Shown: piece by piece, positions 34,921 through 44,821 of the stretch
Layout: each line of letters starts with the position of its first letter
Numbering within the stretch: the first letter of the stretch is position 1
Assembly (NCBI RefSeq): GCF_016031635.1
Contig: NZ_JACEGD010000008.1
Location: 1 to 64,000, forward strand
Source of the DNA: Bradyrhizobium diversitatis
GTDB taxonomy: Bacteria > Pseudomonadota > Alphaproteobacteria > Rhizobiales > Xanthobacteraceae
DNA length: 64,000 bases
Direction: 5' to 3'
Position numbers and translations under genes: made by a program
Notes under the pieces: model-generated
What the model saw: the letters and a program-made list of their open reading frames with translations, nothing else
Database searches by the model: none
Told to the model about the DNA's origin: nothing

Positions 34921-36695
34921 GAAGCAGCTCCCTGAACGAGCTGAGTCGCGCGCGGCGGCTGGTTCTGCGGAATGAAGTCCTCCGCGGCGCCGGGTACACT
35001 GTAATCGTAGGCCCAGCGGTACACGACAGGGAGCTCCTTGCCCCAGTTGCCGTGCCCTGGGGGCGTCTCCGGCGTCTGCCACTCCAGCGTCGTCGCCCGC
35101 CACGGATTGCCGCCGGAGGCCTCACCTTTGAACAGGCTCCAGACAAGGTTGAACAGGAACACCATCTGGCTGAAGCCGACGGTCAAGGCCACTACGGAGA
35201 TGAAGGCGTTGAGCGAATGGGCCGAGGACGGGATGAACGTCGCATCCCCGAGCTCGAAATACCGGCGTGGGACCCCGAGCAGTCCAAGATAGTGCATGGG
35301 GAAGAAGATCAGGTAGGCGCCGAGGAAGGTGACCCAGAAGTGAAACTTGCCCATGGCGTCGTTGAGCATCCGCCCCGTGACCTTCGGGTACCAATGATAG
35401 ATCGCGCCGAGCACGACCATGATCGGCGCCACGCCCATCACCATGTGGAAATGTGCGACCACGAACATGGTATCCGAGAGGGGCACGTCAACGACAACGT
35501 TGCCGAGGAAGAGGCCGGTGAGCCCGCCGTTCACGAAGGTGATGATGAAGCCGAGGGCGAACAGCATCGGCACCGTGAGGTGAATGTCGCCGCGCCACAG
35601 GGTCAGCACCCAGTTGTAGACCTTGATCGCGGTGGGGATCGCGATGATGAGCGTCGTGGTGGCGAAGAAGTAGCCGAATTGCGGGAACATGCCGCTCACA
35701 TACATGTGGTGCGCCCACACGATGAAGCTGAGCGCGCCGATGGCCACGATCGCCCAGACCATCATGCGATAACCAAAGATGTTCTTGCGCGCATGCGTGC
35801 TGATCAGATCGGAGACGATGCCGAAGGCGGGCAGGGCGACGATGTAGACTTCGGGATGGCCGAAGAACCAGAACAGGTGCTGGAAGAGCAGCGGGCTGCC
35901 GCCGCCATATTTCGAAAGCGTGCCCATCTCGACGAGGGCGGGCATGAAGAAGCTGGTTCCCAAGAGACGGTCGAGCAGCAGCATGACCGAGGCAACGAAC
36001 AGCGCAGGGAAGGCCAAGAGCGCCATGACGGTCGCCGTGAAAATGCCCCACACCGTCAGGGGCAGGCGCATCAACGTCATGCCGCGGGTGCGCGCCTGCA
36101 GCACCGTGACCACGTAATTCAGCCCGCCCATGGTGAAGCCGATGATGAACAGGATCAGCGACGCCATCATGAGGATGATGCCCCAATCCTGCCCGGGCGT
36201 TCCGGAGAGGATTGCTTGCGGCGGGTACAGCGTCCAACCGGCGCCGGTGGGGCCGCCGGGCACGAAGAATGTCGAGGCAAGCACCAGGACTGCGAGCAGG
36301 TAGACCCAGTAGCTCAGCATGTTCACATAAGGGAAGACCATGTCCCGGGCGCCGACCATCAGCGGGATCAGGTAGTTGCCGAAGCCGCCCAGGAACAATG
36401 CGGTGAGCAGGTAAATCACCATGATCATGCCGTGCATGGTGATGAACTGGAGGTACTGGTTGGCATCGATGAAAGAGAACGTACCGGGGAATCCCAGTTG
36501 CAGCCGCATCAGCCACGACAGCACCAGGGCCACCAGCCCGATGGCCGTGGCCGTCAGCGAATACTGAATGGCGATCACCTTGGCGTCCTGGGAGAACACA
36601 TACCGTGTCCACCAGCTCCGCGGATGATAGAGCTCGACGTCAGGTACTTCGGCAGGCGGAATGCCGGGGATCCCTTCATATGGAATATCGACCAT
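34917..36695 (-). CDS. coxN: cytochrome c oxidase subunit I (CoxN-like)
   Basis: 592 residues with about 12-13 membrane helices. Heme and copper ligands are all present: His88 (THGM-type block TMHGMIMV), His280-Tyr284 cross-link site in GHPEVYI, the CuB pair His329/His330 in AHHMY, and His415/His417 in VAHFHMVMG. The Glu282 in HPEVY marks an A1-type proton channel. The start at 36695 follows GAGGAGG; the longer reading from 36719 is rejected. It reduces oxygen at heme a3-CuB. CoxN of the alternative aa3-type oxidase is the best match by operon order. Confidence 0.93.
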   Translation of the reverse strand: MVDIPYEGIPGIPPAEVPDVELYHPRSWWTRYVFSQDAKVIAIQYSLTATAIGLVALVLSWLMRLQLGFPGTFSFIDANQYLQFITMHGMIMVIYLLTALFLGGFGNYLIPLMVGARDMVFPYVNMLSYWVYLLAVLVLASTFFVPGGPTGAGWTLYPPQAILSGTPGQDWGIILMMASLILFIIGFTMGGLNYVVTVLQARTRGMTLMRLPLTVWGIFTATVMALLAFPALFVASVMLLLDRLLGTSFFMPALVEMGTLSKYGGGSPLLFQHLFWFFGHPEVYIVALPAFGIVSDLISTHARKNIFGYRMMVWAIVAIGALSFIVWAHHMYVSGMFPQFGYFFATTTLIIAIPTAIKVYNWVLTLWRGDIHLTVPMLFALGFIITFVNGGLTGLFLGNVVVDVPLSDTMFVVAHFHMVMGVAPIMVVLGAIYHWYPKVTGRMLNDAMGKFHFWVTFLGAYLIFFPMHYLGLLGVPRRYFELGDATFIPSSAHSLNAFISVVALTVGFSQMVFLFNLVWSLFKGEASGGNPWRATTLEWQTPETPPGHGNWGKELPVVYRWAYDYSVPGAAEDFIPQNQPPRATQLVQGAAS

Positions 36696-36785
36696 AGAAA
36701 CCTCCTCGGTCGTTTCCATCGGGGTGAGGCGCTGGCCTCTTGCGCCCGATCTATCTTCGGCGGCTGCTTGCTACTTGCTGCCGGA

Positions 36786-37604
36786 TTAGTACGTCGTCTT
36801 CACGACGGCATTTGCCGGCGATAATTCTGCGAACGTTTTCTGTTGCTCCAGCCAAGCGTGATATTCGCGCTCTTCGTCGACGATGACCTTGGCCCGCATC
36901 TGATAGTGAGCAGTGCCACAAAGCTCCGCACAGAGAACATCGAACGTTCCGGTTCGGATCGGCGTCATCCAGAAATAGGTCACCATGCCTGGAACCATGT
37001 CCATCTTGGCCCGGAATTCGGGCACGTAGAAATCGTGCAGGACATCAACCGAGCGGAGGAGAACCTTGACCGGCTTTCCCACCTGAAGGTGCAGGTCGGC
37101 GTTCTCGATCACGACATCGTCCTGCGCGTGCCGGTCGTCGCGATTGAGCCCCATCGGATTGTCGGAGGCGATGTTGCGGACATCGGATGTGCCCAACTGC
37201 CCATCCTTGCCCGGAAGGCGGAAACTCCATTGCCATTGCTGGCCCATGACCTCGACCTCGGTGGCATCCGCAGGCACCGTCACGAACTGGTGCCAGACCA
37301 CGAGGCCAGGCGCCAGCATGGCCGCGACGCCGACGCCGGTCCCGACACTCAACCACCACTCGAGCTTTTTGTTTTCCGGATTGTAGTCGGCCCGTCTTCC
37401 CTCTCTGTGGTGAAAGCGGAAGACGCAGTAAGCCATGAAGGCGATCACGGCGACGAAAACAAAGCCCGTGATCCAGAACGTGATGTTGATGGTGTGGTCG
37501 ATATAGGCCCAGTTCGTGGCGATCGGCGTCCACCACCACGGGCTGTAGATGTGAAACAGCACCGAGCCGATCGCGACCAGAAGCAGTATCAGCGCGACAG
37601 CCAT
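36786..37604 (-). CDS. coxM: cytochrome c oxidase subunit II (CoxM-like)
   Basis: 272 residues. Two N-terminal helices (~1-20 and ~42-62) anchor a periplasmic cupredoxin domain with a complete CuA centre: His190, Cys225, Glu227, Cys229, His233 and Met236 in the CAELCGTAHYQM block. No fused cytochrome c domain, so the electron donor is a separate cytochrome c. It is the first gene of the operon, 90 bases before coxN. No signal peptide separate from the first helix is evident. Confidence 0.93.
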   Translation of the reverse strand: MAVALILLLVAIGSVLFHIYSPWWWTPIATNWAYIDHTINITFWITGFVFVAVIAFMAYCVFRFHHREGRRADYNPENKKLEWWLSVGTGVGVAAMLAPGLVVWHQFVTVPADATEVEVMGQQWQWSFRLPGKDGQLGTSDVRNIASDNPMGLNRDDRHAQDDVVIENADLHLQVGKPVKVLLRSVDVLHDFYVPEFRAKMDMVPGMVTYFWMTPIRTGTFDVLCAELCGTAHYQMRAKVIVDEEREYHAWLEQQKTFAELSPANAVVKTTY

Positions 37605-38143
37605 CCTGATCCATCCTTGCCATCGAAGGCTACGGATACGAATCCAGGGCGGAGCTCATGTCTGTCGCGATGGCTGGCCTTTCTTGGCATTCATGCCATC
37701 GCCGGCCTTCTTGCCTCGCCCATTCCACTGGTCGCGAAATCAAGTGAACGCTCGCGACCACCAATCTCATCGGAGCTAAGGGCGTCTACATCTAAAATGA
37801 TACCAGCCTAATCCGGCGTCAATAGAGCATATCGGCGTGCCGACCTGGCGAGAGCGTTGCCGTCGCCCGGCAAGTCGCCAAAGCATCAGGTGCGCTCTTC
37901 AGTGTCCTGGGTGATGCAACGCACAAATCAGGCGCATAATTCACCCAACCGTGAGTGCAGCCGTGCTCCGTGCGCGCTAAGCTTCCAAGGCAGGTCGCGA
38001 CGGGTTCCGTCCGGCCAGGCTCGTTCGCTGAACCTGGGTTGCCGTACTCGACCCATCGCGTTTCCTGCTCGTCAGGCGGACACGCGTGGCTGAAGAGCGC
38101 GTGTTGTCGAAAACCGCGATTTTCAGCACGGGAGGGTCCGCTC
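37605..38143. other. intergenic region upstream of the oxidase operon
   Basis: About 540 bases between divergent transcripts without a credible gene. It holds a possible promoter for coxM at 37794-37822 and, on the other side, the GGGAGGG ribosome site of the DUF2189 gene. I found no FixK-type TTGA-N6-TCAA box. Confidence 0.5.
37794..37822 (-). promoter_or_regulatory. possible sigma-70-type promoter of the cox operon
   Basis: On the minus strand TTGACG (37822-37817) is separated by 17 bases from CATTTT (37799-37794). The position leaves a leader of about 185 bases before coxM. The -10 is poor, so this is only a candidate. Confidence 0.3.
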
Positions 38144-39049
38144 ATGGCCACTCTGTACTCCCACGACATCAGGCGGCACGTATTCGGCGAAGCGGCCTCC
38201 TATCCCATTCGCAAGATCAGATTGTCCGACCTGACCGAGGTCCTGCGCCTGGGTTGGGAGGATTTCCAGGCGATGCCGAGTCACGCGATCGTCGTGTGCC
38301 TGATCTATCCCGTTCTCGGTCTCGTCCTGTTCAGGATGGTTCTCGGCTATTCGGTGCTGCCGCTACTGTTTCCGCTGGCCGCCGGCTTTGCCTTGATCGG
38401 TCCTTTTGCCGCGATCGGTCTCTACGAACTTAGCCGTCGTCGCGAGCGCGGCGAGGAGGTCGAAGCATGGGATGCGATCAAGGTGCTGCGCGCACCGTCG
38501 TTCGGCGCCATGGTAGAACTCGGCGTGCTCCTGCTGGTCCTGTTCGGGGCCTGGATCGGTGTCGCGAACGCGATCTATGTCGCGATCTTCGGTCACGCTG
38601 CGGCCGCAAGCATTCCCGACTTCGCAACCCGCGTGCTGACGACGCCGGAAGGCTGGTCGCTCATCATCGTCGGTTGCGGTGTCGGCTTCCTGTTTGCGGT
38701 TGTGGCATTGTGCGTCAGCGTCGTGTCATTTCCGTTGATGCTCGACCGCCATGCGACTGCGATCGACGCGATCCGCACGTCGCTCCGAGCGGTGGCGGCG
38801 AATCCGGTCGCGATGGCCGGATGGGGCCTCATCGTGGCGGCGTTGCTCGTCATCGGCTCGCTGCCGCTCTTCGTCGGTCTCGCCGTCGTTCTGCCAGTGC
38901 TCGGTCATGCCACCTGGCACCTCTATCGGCGGGTGGTCGAGCCCAATCCGAACCCACCGGACGCACCGCCGCCGGCCCCGAAGGGAAGGCGCTACGCAGC
39001 AGACTTTCCGGCCAATCTCTTCCCGTGGAGCCGCGAGGGCGAGCCGTAA
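38144..39049 (+). CDS. DUF2189 membrane protein
   Basis: 301 residues with about six membrane helices starting near residue 50 (IVVCLIYPVLGLVLFRMVLG). The soluble N-terminus (IRKIRLSDLTEVLRLGWEDF) and the segment VVSFPLMLDRHATAIDAIRT then SLRAVAANPVAMAGWGLIVA are the usual DUF2189 (COG5473) blocks. The start at 38144 is fixed by GGGAGGG; the longer reading to 37955 is rejected. Function unknown; it is divergent from the oxidase operon. Confidence 0.88.
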   Translation: MATLYSHDIRRHVFGEAASYPIRKIRLSDLTEVLRLGWEDFQAMPSHAIVVCLIYPVLGLVLFRMVLGYSVLPLLFPLAAGFALIGPFAAIGLYELSRRRERGEEVEAWDAIKVLRAPSFGAMVELGVLLLVLFGAWIGVANAIYVAIFGHAAAASIPDFATRVLTTPEGWSLIIVGCGVGFLFAVVALCVSVVSFPLMLDRHATAIDAIRTSLRAVAANPVAMAGWGLIVAALLVIGSLPLFVGLAVVLPVLGHATWHLYRRVVEPNPNPPDAPPPAPKGRRYAADFPANLFPWSREGEP

Positions 39050-39101
39050 CGGCGGAGCGGCCGCGCTGCGACGCCTGCGCGGCGCATGAGAGAGTGACGG
39101 C

Positions 39102-40286
39102 CTACTTCTGCTGCTGCTGCGGCAGGAAGGTCGGGCCGACCGAGCGGATCGGCCTGTTCTCTGAATTCGACGCAGGCGCGCCGGTATCCGCGGGCGGTGC
39201 CGCAGCCGGCGCATTCGCCGTCGTTGGCGCGGGAGCTGTGCCCTTCTTCGCGTTCGCAGGCGTGCCCTTGTTGAGCCGCTGCTGCTGCATCTTCCTGGCG
39301 CTCTCCTCGGTGACGATGATGTCGCCCTGCTGCTCGGCCGCGGCCTTGTCGTCGGCCGATTTCAGCGCATCCGCCCAGGTCTGGCCCGCCGCCTTGCAGG
39401 AGCAGGAGGGGTTGAACTCGCTGCGGAATTTGAAGGCGGTCGGCAGCGCCGTGTAGGGCTGGCCGCCGATCGAGACCGCCGAGTTCATGTCTTCGCCGGG
39501 ATTGCGATGGGTGTAGAGCACGGCTTCGGCAGCCGGGCACAGCGCCTTGCAGGTCTTCTCGTCGTCGGGGAAGCGCGCCGGCACCGTTGCAAACGAGATC
39601 GGGAAATAGGCGCCGTCGCAGGTGCGCACGCACACGGTGCGGTAGGTGCCGGATTGCGGCCCGAGATCGGAGGGCGGCACGGCTTGCGGATTGTTCGGGT
39701 TGTTGCCTCCGCCGAACAGATTGGTCAGGAAGTTGCCGCCGCCTTGTGACTGCGCGGCATTGGCATATTGCGGGCCGCAATTGTTCTGCGCCAGCGCCAT
39801 CAGCACCGAGCGGCGCTGGTTGTCGCGCTCCGGGCTGGAGCCGCCGGGACCGCCGCGCAGCCGCTCGAGATTGACGGTGATCTGGTCCAGATTGGCGCGC
39901 ATCTGCTGGATCTGGGTGTTGACCGGGCCGCATTGCGCCGACTGGCCGTTGAACAGCGAGAAGAAGCCGGAGGAATCGCAGCCCATGCGCTTGGCCTGCA
40001 TGGTGACGCGGTCGAGCTCGGCCTGCTGCTTGGCCTGGGAGTCCTGATAGCGGCGGATCTGCTCTTCGCGCGCCGGGTCACCGCCGCCGCCACGATCGAG
40101 CGCCGCGAGCTGGCCTTCCAGGCGCACGCACATCGGGTTCGGTCCGAGCCCGTTCTGGCCGGGCTGAGGCGGCGGCCCGGGCGGTCCGGCCTGCGCGAAA
40201 GCGCCGGTGGCGAGCACGACCGCGCTCAGGAGCACGGTGCAGGCAAGGGAGAAGCGGGCACGGGGCAGCGACAACAATTCAGGCAT
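39102..40286 (-). CDS. secreted DUF2865 protein
   Basis: About 394 residues from the ATG at 40286 (40295 is equally possible). Signal peptide with TVLLSAVVLATGAFAQ, Pro-rich stretch, then a helical cysteine-containing part (REEQIRRYQDSQAKQQAELD) and the DUF2865 core with VCVRTCDGAYFPISFATVPA, then KTCKALCPAAEAVLYTH and FNPSCSCKAAGQTW. Ala/Pro-rich and glutamine-rich C-terminus. Probably periplasmic and disulfide-rich. Role unknown; the family is common in Rhizobiales. Confidence 0.87.
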   Translation of the reverse strand: MPELLSLPRARFSLACTVLLSAVVLATGAFAQAGPPGPPPQPGQNGLGPNPMCVRLEGQLAALDRGGGGDPAREEQIRRYQDSQAKQQAELDRVTMQAKRMGCDSSGFFSLFNGQSAQCGPVNTQIQQMRANLDQITVNLERLRGGPGGSSPERDNQRRSVLMALAQNNCGPQYANAAQSQGGGNFLTNLFGGGNNPNNPQAVPPSDLGPQSGTYRTVCVRTCDGAYFPISFATVPARFPDDEKTCKALCPAAEAVLYTHRNPGEDMNSAVSIGGQPYTALPTAFKFRSEFNPSCSCKAAGQTWADALKSADDKAAAEQQGDIIVTEESARKMQQQRLNKGTPANAKKGTAPAPTTANAPAAAPPADTGAPASNSENRPIRSVGPTFLPQQQQK

Positions 40287-40437
40287 ATCCGCCATTCTAG
40301 CGAGGTCACGGCCCAATATGACGTTCCAAGTGACTTTCGGGGCCGAAGCGCGCCCTCCAATAGCCGCTTCCCGCGGCATCGTCACGTCGTTTCAAGGGCC
40401 AATGATTGGGCCTAAGGTCCGCCAGCTCCGAGTGAAT

Positions 40438-40743
40438 TCAGCGCTGGCAGGTGATTGCGACATATTCGTCGCAACGGCCATGAGAGCAGTTTGCGCCGGT
40501 TTTGGGGACAGAGCCGGTAATTTCGTCGGGATCGACCCGGCGATAGCTCGATGCCTTTGCAAAATCTCGTGACTGGCAATAGGTGCGCGCGAGGGAGGTG
40601 CCGCAGGTCTCGCCCTTGGCCAGGCACTGGCCGCTGCCATAGCCATCCACCTGATTGGCGATGATGAAGACGCGGGTCTCGGCGAACGCGCTGGACGCCG
40701 CAAGGATCGAGGCGCTGAAAATGAGCGCGAGTGCAGATCGCAT
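40438..40743 (-). CDS. small secreted cysteine-containing protein
   Basis: 101 residues: signal peptide MRSALALIFSASILAASSAF then cleavage near AFAET, and a mature part with six cysteines (QCLAKGETCGTSLARTYCQS, ANCSHGRCDEYVAITCQR), so likely three disulfides in the periplasm. No family name comes to mind; similar small proteins accompany DUF2865 genes in Bradyrhizobium as far as I recall. It is on the same strand as the DUF2865 gene, about 150 bases away. Confidence 0.75.
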   Translation of the reverse strand: MRSALALIFSASILAASSAFAETRVFIIANQVDGYGSGQCLAKGETCGTSLARTYCQSRDFAKASSYRRVDPDEITGSVPKTGANCSHGRCDEYVAITCQR

Positions 40744-41032
40744 GAAAATACCGGGGCAAAAAAAGAAGGAACTGCCGGTTCCAGAATGGCCTCAAATGGT
40801 TAGGGGATCGTGAACCATCAGGCGAGCAGCGCCCTTTGCGGAGATAAGACGGCGTTTTCGCGGCTCTCTTGACGTGGGGCCGCCTCATAGCCCATATGTC
40901 GCCCCATGAACGGTCTCCTCGCCATCTGCGCCATTTGCCGCGAGATTACGAGCTAGCGATTCGCTGGCTGGAGCCGTCTTTTCTCAAACACATTGAGAGC
41001 CTTGGACGCCCGGCCGAGAGGGATGGGTTGTC

Positions 41033-42412
41033 ATGGAATTGCGTCTTTACGATACGCTGAGCCGGGAAAAGCGGACCTTTGTGCCGCTCGATGCGAACAA
41101 CGTCCGCATGTATGTCTGCGGACCGACCGTCTATGACTTCGCCCATATCGGCAATGCGCGGCCGGTGATCGTGTTCGACGTGCTGTTTCGGCTGCTGCGT
41201 CACCTCTACGGCGAAGCGCATGTCAAATATGTCCGCAACATCACCGACGTCGACGACAAGATCAACGACCGCGCCGCGCGGGATTTCCCCGGCCTGCCGC
41301 TGAACGAGGCGATCCGCAAGGTCACCGAGCAGACCGGCAAGCAGTTTCACGCCGATGTCGATGCGCTGGGTTGCTTGCGGCCGACCGTCGAGCCGCGTGC
41401 GACCGAGCATATCGGCGAGATGCGCGAGATCATCGAGCGGCTGGTCGCCGGTGGCTTTGCCTACGTCGCCGAGGACCATGTGCTGTTTTCGCCGCAGGCG
41501 ATGAACGCCGCCAATTCGGTGCTGCCGCGTTACGGCGCGCTGTCCAACCGCTCGCTGGACGAGATGATCGCCGGCGCCCGCGTCGATGTCGCGCCTTACA
41601 AGAAGGACAACACCGACTTCGTGCTGTGGAAACCGTCCAAGCCGGGCGAGCCCTCATGGCCGTCGCCGGCCGGCATTGCCGCGCAGGGACGGCCGGGCTG
41701 GCATATCGAGTGCTCGGCCATGGCCTGGAAGCATCTCGGCGAGCATTTCGACATTCACGGCGGCGGCATCGATCTCGTGTTTCCGCACCACGAGAACGAG
41801 GTGGCGCAGACCTGCTGCGCCTTCCACCGCGAGCGCATGGCGAACACCTGGATGCACAACGGCTTCCTGCAGGTCGAGGGTGAGAAGATGTCGAAGAGCC
41901 TCGGCAACTTCATCACCATTCATGAGCTGCTGGCGGATTGGCCGGGCGAGGTGCTGCGTCTGAATATGCTGAAGACGCAGTATCGTTCGCCGATCGACTG
42001 GACCATGAAGTCGCTGGAGGAGAGCGCCAAGACGCTCGATGACTGGTATCGCGTCGCCGCCGATGTCGCGCCCACAGAGCCGGCCGCGTCCGTGATCGAG
42101 CCGCTGCTCGATGACCTCAACACGCCGCAGGCGATCACGGCCCTGCACGGCCTGCGTGGCGATGCCGCTGCATTGTCGGGCTCGTTGCGGCTGCTCGGAT
42201 TCCTGGCCGAGAGCGCGGCGCAGTGGGAAGGGCGCAAGCAGCAGGCGAGCGGCGTCGATGCCAAGGAGGTCGAGCGCCTGATCGCGGAGCGGACGGCCGC
42301 CCGTAGCCGCAAGGACTTCAAGGAGTCCGATCGCATCCGCGATCTGCTCGCCGCGATGGGCGTCGCCATCAAGGACTCCAAGGAAGGCACGACCTGGGAG
42401 ATCGCGCGATGA
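41033..42412 (+). CDS. cysS: cysteinyl-tRNA synthetase
   Basis: 459 residues, the usual length. Class I motifs are HIGNARP (HIGH type) following the zinc ligand Cys in [10 protein letters not shown], and KMSKS in [13 protein letters not shown]. Further zinc ligands appear in [14 protein letters not shown] and [13 protein letters not shown]. It charges tRNA(Cys). A very small membrane ORF overlaps its stop codon, and a GNAT acetyltransferase follows. Confidence 0.97.
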   Translation: MELRLYDTLSREKRTFVPLDANNVRMYVCGPTVYDFAHIGNARPVIVFDVLFRLLRHLYGEAHVKYVRNITDVDDKINDRAARDFPGLPLNEAIRKVTEQTGKQFHADVDALGCLRPTVEPRATEHIGEMREIIERLVAGGFAYVAEDHVLFSPQAMNAANSVLPRYGALSNRSLDEMIAGARVDVAPYKKDNTDFVLWKPSKPGEPSWPSPAGIAAQGRPGWHIECSAMAWKHLGEHFDIHGGGIDLVFPHHENEVAQTCCAFHRERMANTWMHNGFLQVEGEKMSKSLGNFITIHELLADWPGEVLRLNMLKTQYRSPIDWTMKSLEESAKTLDDWYRVAADVAPTEPAASVIEPLLDDLNTPQAITALHGLRGDAAALSGSLRLLGFLAESAAQWEGRKQQASGVDAKEVERLIAERTAARSRKDFKESDRIRDLLAAMGVAIKDSKEGTTWEIAR

Positions 42413-42522
42413 AGCGGCCCGACACGCCTTTCCCGCGGCACTGGCTCTATTACATCGCGCTGAAGATCGCACTGCTCGCCGGCGCCCTGGCGCTGGTGCT
42501 CAAGCTCTATGGCATGTGGTGA
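42409..42522 (+). CDS. 37-residue predicted membrane peptide coupled to cysS
   Basis: The ATG at 42409 overlaps the cysS stop (ATGA) and gives [20 protein letters not shown] followed by [17 protein letters not shown], then TGA: a basic aromatic head and one membrane helix. The overlap, the well-defined single-helix pattern and the following ORF starting at once argue for a real small protein. Function unknown. Confidence 0.55.
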   Translation: MKRPDTPFPRHWLYYIALKIALLAGALALVLKLYGMW

Positions 42523-42527
42523 AGACG

Positions 42528-43019
42528 ATGGGACAGAGTTTGCCAAAGCCCGCCCTGCGGCCCTTCCTGCCTGACGACGTGCCGGTGCTCGCCGCAATCT
42601 TCGCTGCCAGCATCGAGGAGCTGACCGGCGACGACTATAGCGAGGCGCAGCAGGAAGCCTGGATGGAGGCGGCCGAAGACGAAGAGTTCGGCAAGCGGCT
42701 TGCAGCCGACCTGACGCTGATCGCGACGCTCGAGGGCTCGCCGGTCGGCTTCGCCTCGCTGCGCGGCAACGATCACATTCGCATGCTCTATGTCCATCCG
42801 GCGGTGGCCGGGCAGGGCATCGCGACCATGCTGATCGACGCGCTGGAGAAGCTCGCAGGCAGCCGCGGCGCCAAGAGCCTCTCGGTCGATGCCAGCGACA
42901 ACGCGCAGGGCTTCTTTGCCAAGCGCGGCTACACCGCCCAGCAGCGCAACAGCGTCACCATCAACGACGAATGGCTCGCCAACACCACCATGAAGAAGAC
43001 GCTCGGAGCGGTGCAATGA
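42528..43019 (+). CDS. GNAT-family N-acetyltransferase
   Basis: 163 residues from the ATG at 42528 (GTG codons at 42516 and 42519 are possible starts). The acetyl-CoA-binding motif A is in IRMLYVHPAVAGQGIATMLI with the Q/RxxGxG/A loop VAGQGIA, followed by a beta-bulge strand AKSLSVDASDNAQGFFAKRG. The substrate is unknown. It is in line with cysS and the small ORF and may share their transcript. Confidence 0.9.
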   Translation: MGQSLPKPALRPFLPDDVPVLAAIFAASIEELTGDDYSEAQQEAWMEAAEDEEFGKRLAADLTLIATLEGSPVGFASLRGNDHIRMLYVHPAVAGQGIATMLIDALEKLAGSRGAKSLSVDASDNAQGFFAKRGYTAQQRNSVTINDEWLANTTMKKTLGAVQ

Positions 43020-43057
43020 GCAAGGAGCTTGTTCACCAAGCGCGAGCCTCTCTCCGC

Positions 43058-43178
43058 TCCCTCCCCCCTTGTGGGGGAGGGTTGGGGAGGGGGGTAGCCT
43101 CGCGCTCAGACCGCCCGTGTGGCACCCCCCTCCCGGCGTCACTGCGTGACGCCGACCTCCCCCACAAGGGGAGAGGTA
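43058..43178. repeat. palindromic GC-rich intergenic repeat
   Basis: CCTCCCCCCTTGTGGGGGAGG at the left and CCTCCCCCACAAGGGGAGAGG at the right are inverse copies. Between them GGCGTCACTGCGTGACGCC (about 43136-43154) forms its own perfect stem around TG. Strong fold-back potential on both strands, between the GNAT gene and cimA. A dispersed repeat type known from alphaproteobacterial genomes, by memory. Confidence 0.7.
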
Positions 43179-43197
43179 ACAAGAACGGACGCTCGCG

Positions 43198-44805
43198 ATG
43201 AATTCGGTCAAGAAAGAGCGCCTCTATCTGTTCGACACCACGCTGCGCGACGGCGCGCAGACCAACGGCGTCGACTTCACTCTGGCCGACAAGCAGGTCA
43301 TCGCGGCGATGCTCGACGATCTCGGCATTGATTATGTCGAGGGCGGCTATCCCGGCGCCAATCCGCTCGACAGCGAATTCTTCGCGACCAGGCCGAAGCT
43401 CAATCATGCGCGGTTCACCGCGTTCGGCATGACGCGCCGAGCCGGGCGGTCGGCCTCGAACGATCCGGGCGTCGCCGGGCTGCTGGAGGCGAAGGCGGAT
43501 GCGATCTGCTTCGTGGCGAAGGCGTCGGCCTATCAGGTCCGCGTCGCGCTGGAGACCACGAAGGAGGAGAACCTCGCCTCGATCCGCGACAGCGTCGCCG
43601 CCGCGAAGGCCGCCGGCCGCGAGGTGATGCTCGACTGCGAACACTTCTTCGACGGCTACAAGGAAGACCCGAGCTTCGCGCTGGCCTGCGCCAAGGCGGC
43701 CTATGAGGCCGGCGCGCGCTGGGTGGTGCTGTGCGACACCAACGGCGGCACCATGCCGAACGAAATCGAAACCATCGTCACCGAGGTGACGAAGCACATT
43801 CCCGGCGATCATGTCGGCATCCACGCCCATAACGACACCGAGCAGGCGGTGGCCAATTCGCTGGCCGCGGTGCGCGCCGGCGCGCGGCAGATCCAGGGCA
43901 CGCTGAACGGTCTCGGCGAGCGCTGCGGCAATGCCAATCTCTGCTCGCTGATCCCGACGCTGAAATTAAAGAAGGAGTTTTCCGACGCCTTCGAGATCGG
44001 CGTCACCGCGGAGAAGCTCGCAACGCTCGTCAAGGTCTCGCGCACGCTCGACGACATGCTCAACCGCGTGCCGAACCGGCATGCTCCTTACGTCGGCGAG
44101 AGCGCGTTCGTCACCAAGACCGGCATCCATGCCTCCGCCGTGCTGAAGGATCCGCAGACCTACGAGCATGTGTTGCCGGAGCTGGTCGGCAACCACCGCA
44201 AGGTGCTGGTGTCCGATCAGGCCGGCCGCTCCAATGTCATCGCCGAGCTCGACCGCGCCGGCATCCCTTACGAGAAGAGCGATCCAAAGCTGACGCGCCT
44301 CGTCGAGGAGTTGAAGGCGCGCGAGGCGGCGGGCTACGCCTACGAGTCCGCCAATGCTTCGTTCGAGCTTCTGGCGCGCCGCACGCTCGGCAAGGTGCCG
44401 CATTATTTCGAGGTCGAGCAGTTCGACGTCAATGTCGAGCAGCGCTACAACGCGCTGGGGGAACGCGTCACGGTGGCGCTCGCGGTGGTCAAGGTCGACG
44501 TCGCCGGCGAGCACCTGATCTCGGCGGCGGAGGGCAACGGTCCCGTCAATGCGCTCGACGTCGCCCTGCGCAAGGACCTCGGCAAGTACCAGAAGTACAT
44601 CGAGGGCCTGACGCTGATCGACTATCGCGTCCGTATCCTCAACGGCGGCACCGGCGCGGTCACGCGCGTCCTGATCGAGAGCGAGGACGAAAACGGCGGC
44701 CGCTGGACCACGGTCGGCGTCTCCCCGAACATCATCGACGCCTCGTTCCAGGCGTTGATGGATTCGGTGATCTACAAGCTCGTGAAATCGGGTGCACCGG
44801 CGTAA
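43198..44805 (+). CDS. cimA: citramalate synthase (isopropylmalate/citramalate family)
   Basis: 535 residues. HMGL-like TIM barrel with catalytic [17 protein letters not shown] at the N-terminus, metal-binding [16 protein letters not shown] and [18 protein letters not shown], then an alpha-isopropylmalate synthase-type regulatory domain from ~395 to the end ([20 protein letters not shown]). The length and motif order match CimA, which makes (R)-citramalate from pyruvate and acetyl-CoA for threonine-independent isoleucine synthesis. Homocitrate synthase is a less likely alternative. Confidence 0.9.
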   Translation: MNSVKKERLYLFDTTLRDGAQTNGVDFTLADKQVIAAMLDDLGIDYVEGGYPGANPLDSEFFATRPKLNHARFTAFGMTRRAGRSASNDPGVAGLLEAKADAICFVAKASAYQVRVALETTKEENLASIRDSVAAAKAAGREVMLDCEHFFDGYKEDPSFALACAKAAYEAGARWVVLCDTNGGTMPNEIETIVTEVTKHIPGDHVGIHAHNDTEQAVANSLAAVRAGARQIQGTLNGLGERCGNANLCSLIPTLKLKKEFSDAFEIGVTAEKLATLVKVSRTLDDMLNRVPNRHAPYVGESAFVTKTGIHASAVLKDPQTYEHVLPELVGNHRKVLVSDQAGRSNVIAELDRAGIPYEKSDPKLTRLVEELKAREAAGYAYESANASFELLARRTLGKVPHYFEVEQFDVNVEQRYNALGERVTVALAVVKVDVAGEHLISAAEGNGPVNALDVALRKDLGKYQKYIEGLTLIDYRVRILNGGTGAVTRVLIESEDENGGRWTTVGVSPNIIDASFQALMDSVIYKLVKSGAPA

Positions 44806-44821
44806 GCCCCACGACGACTGT

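Noticed and set aside
35052..36824. 590-codon plus-strand ORF opposite coxN
   Set aside because: Antisense to a subunit I gene with all heme and copper ligands.
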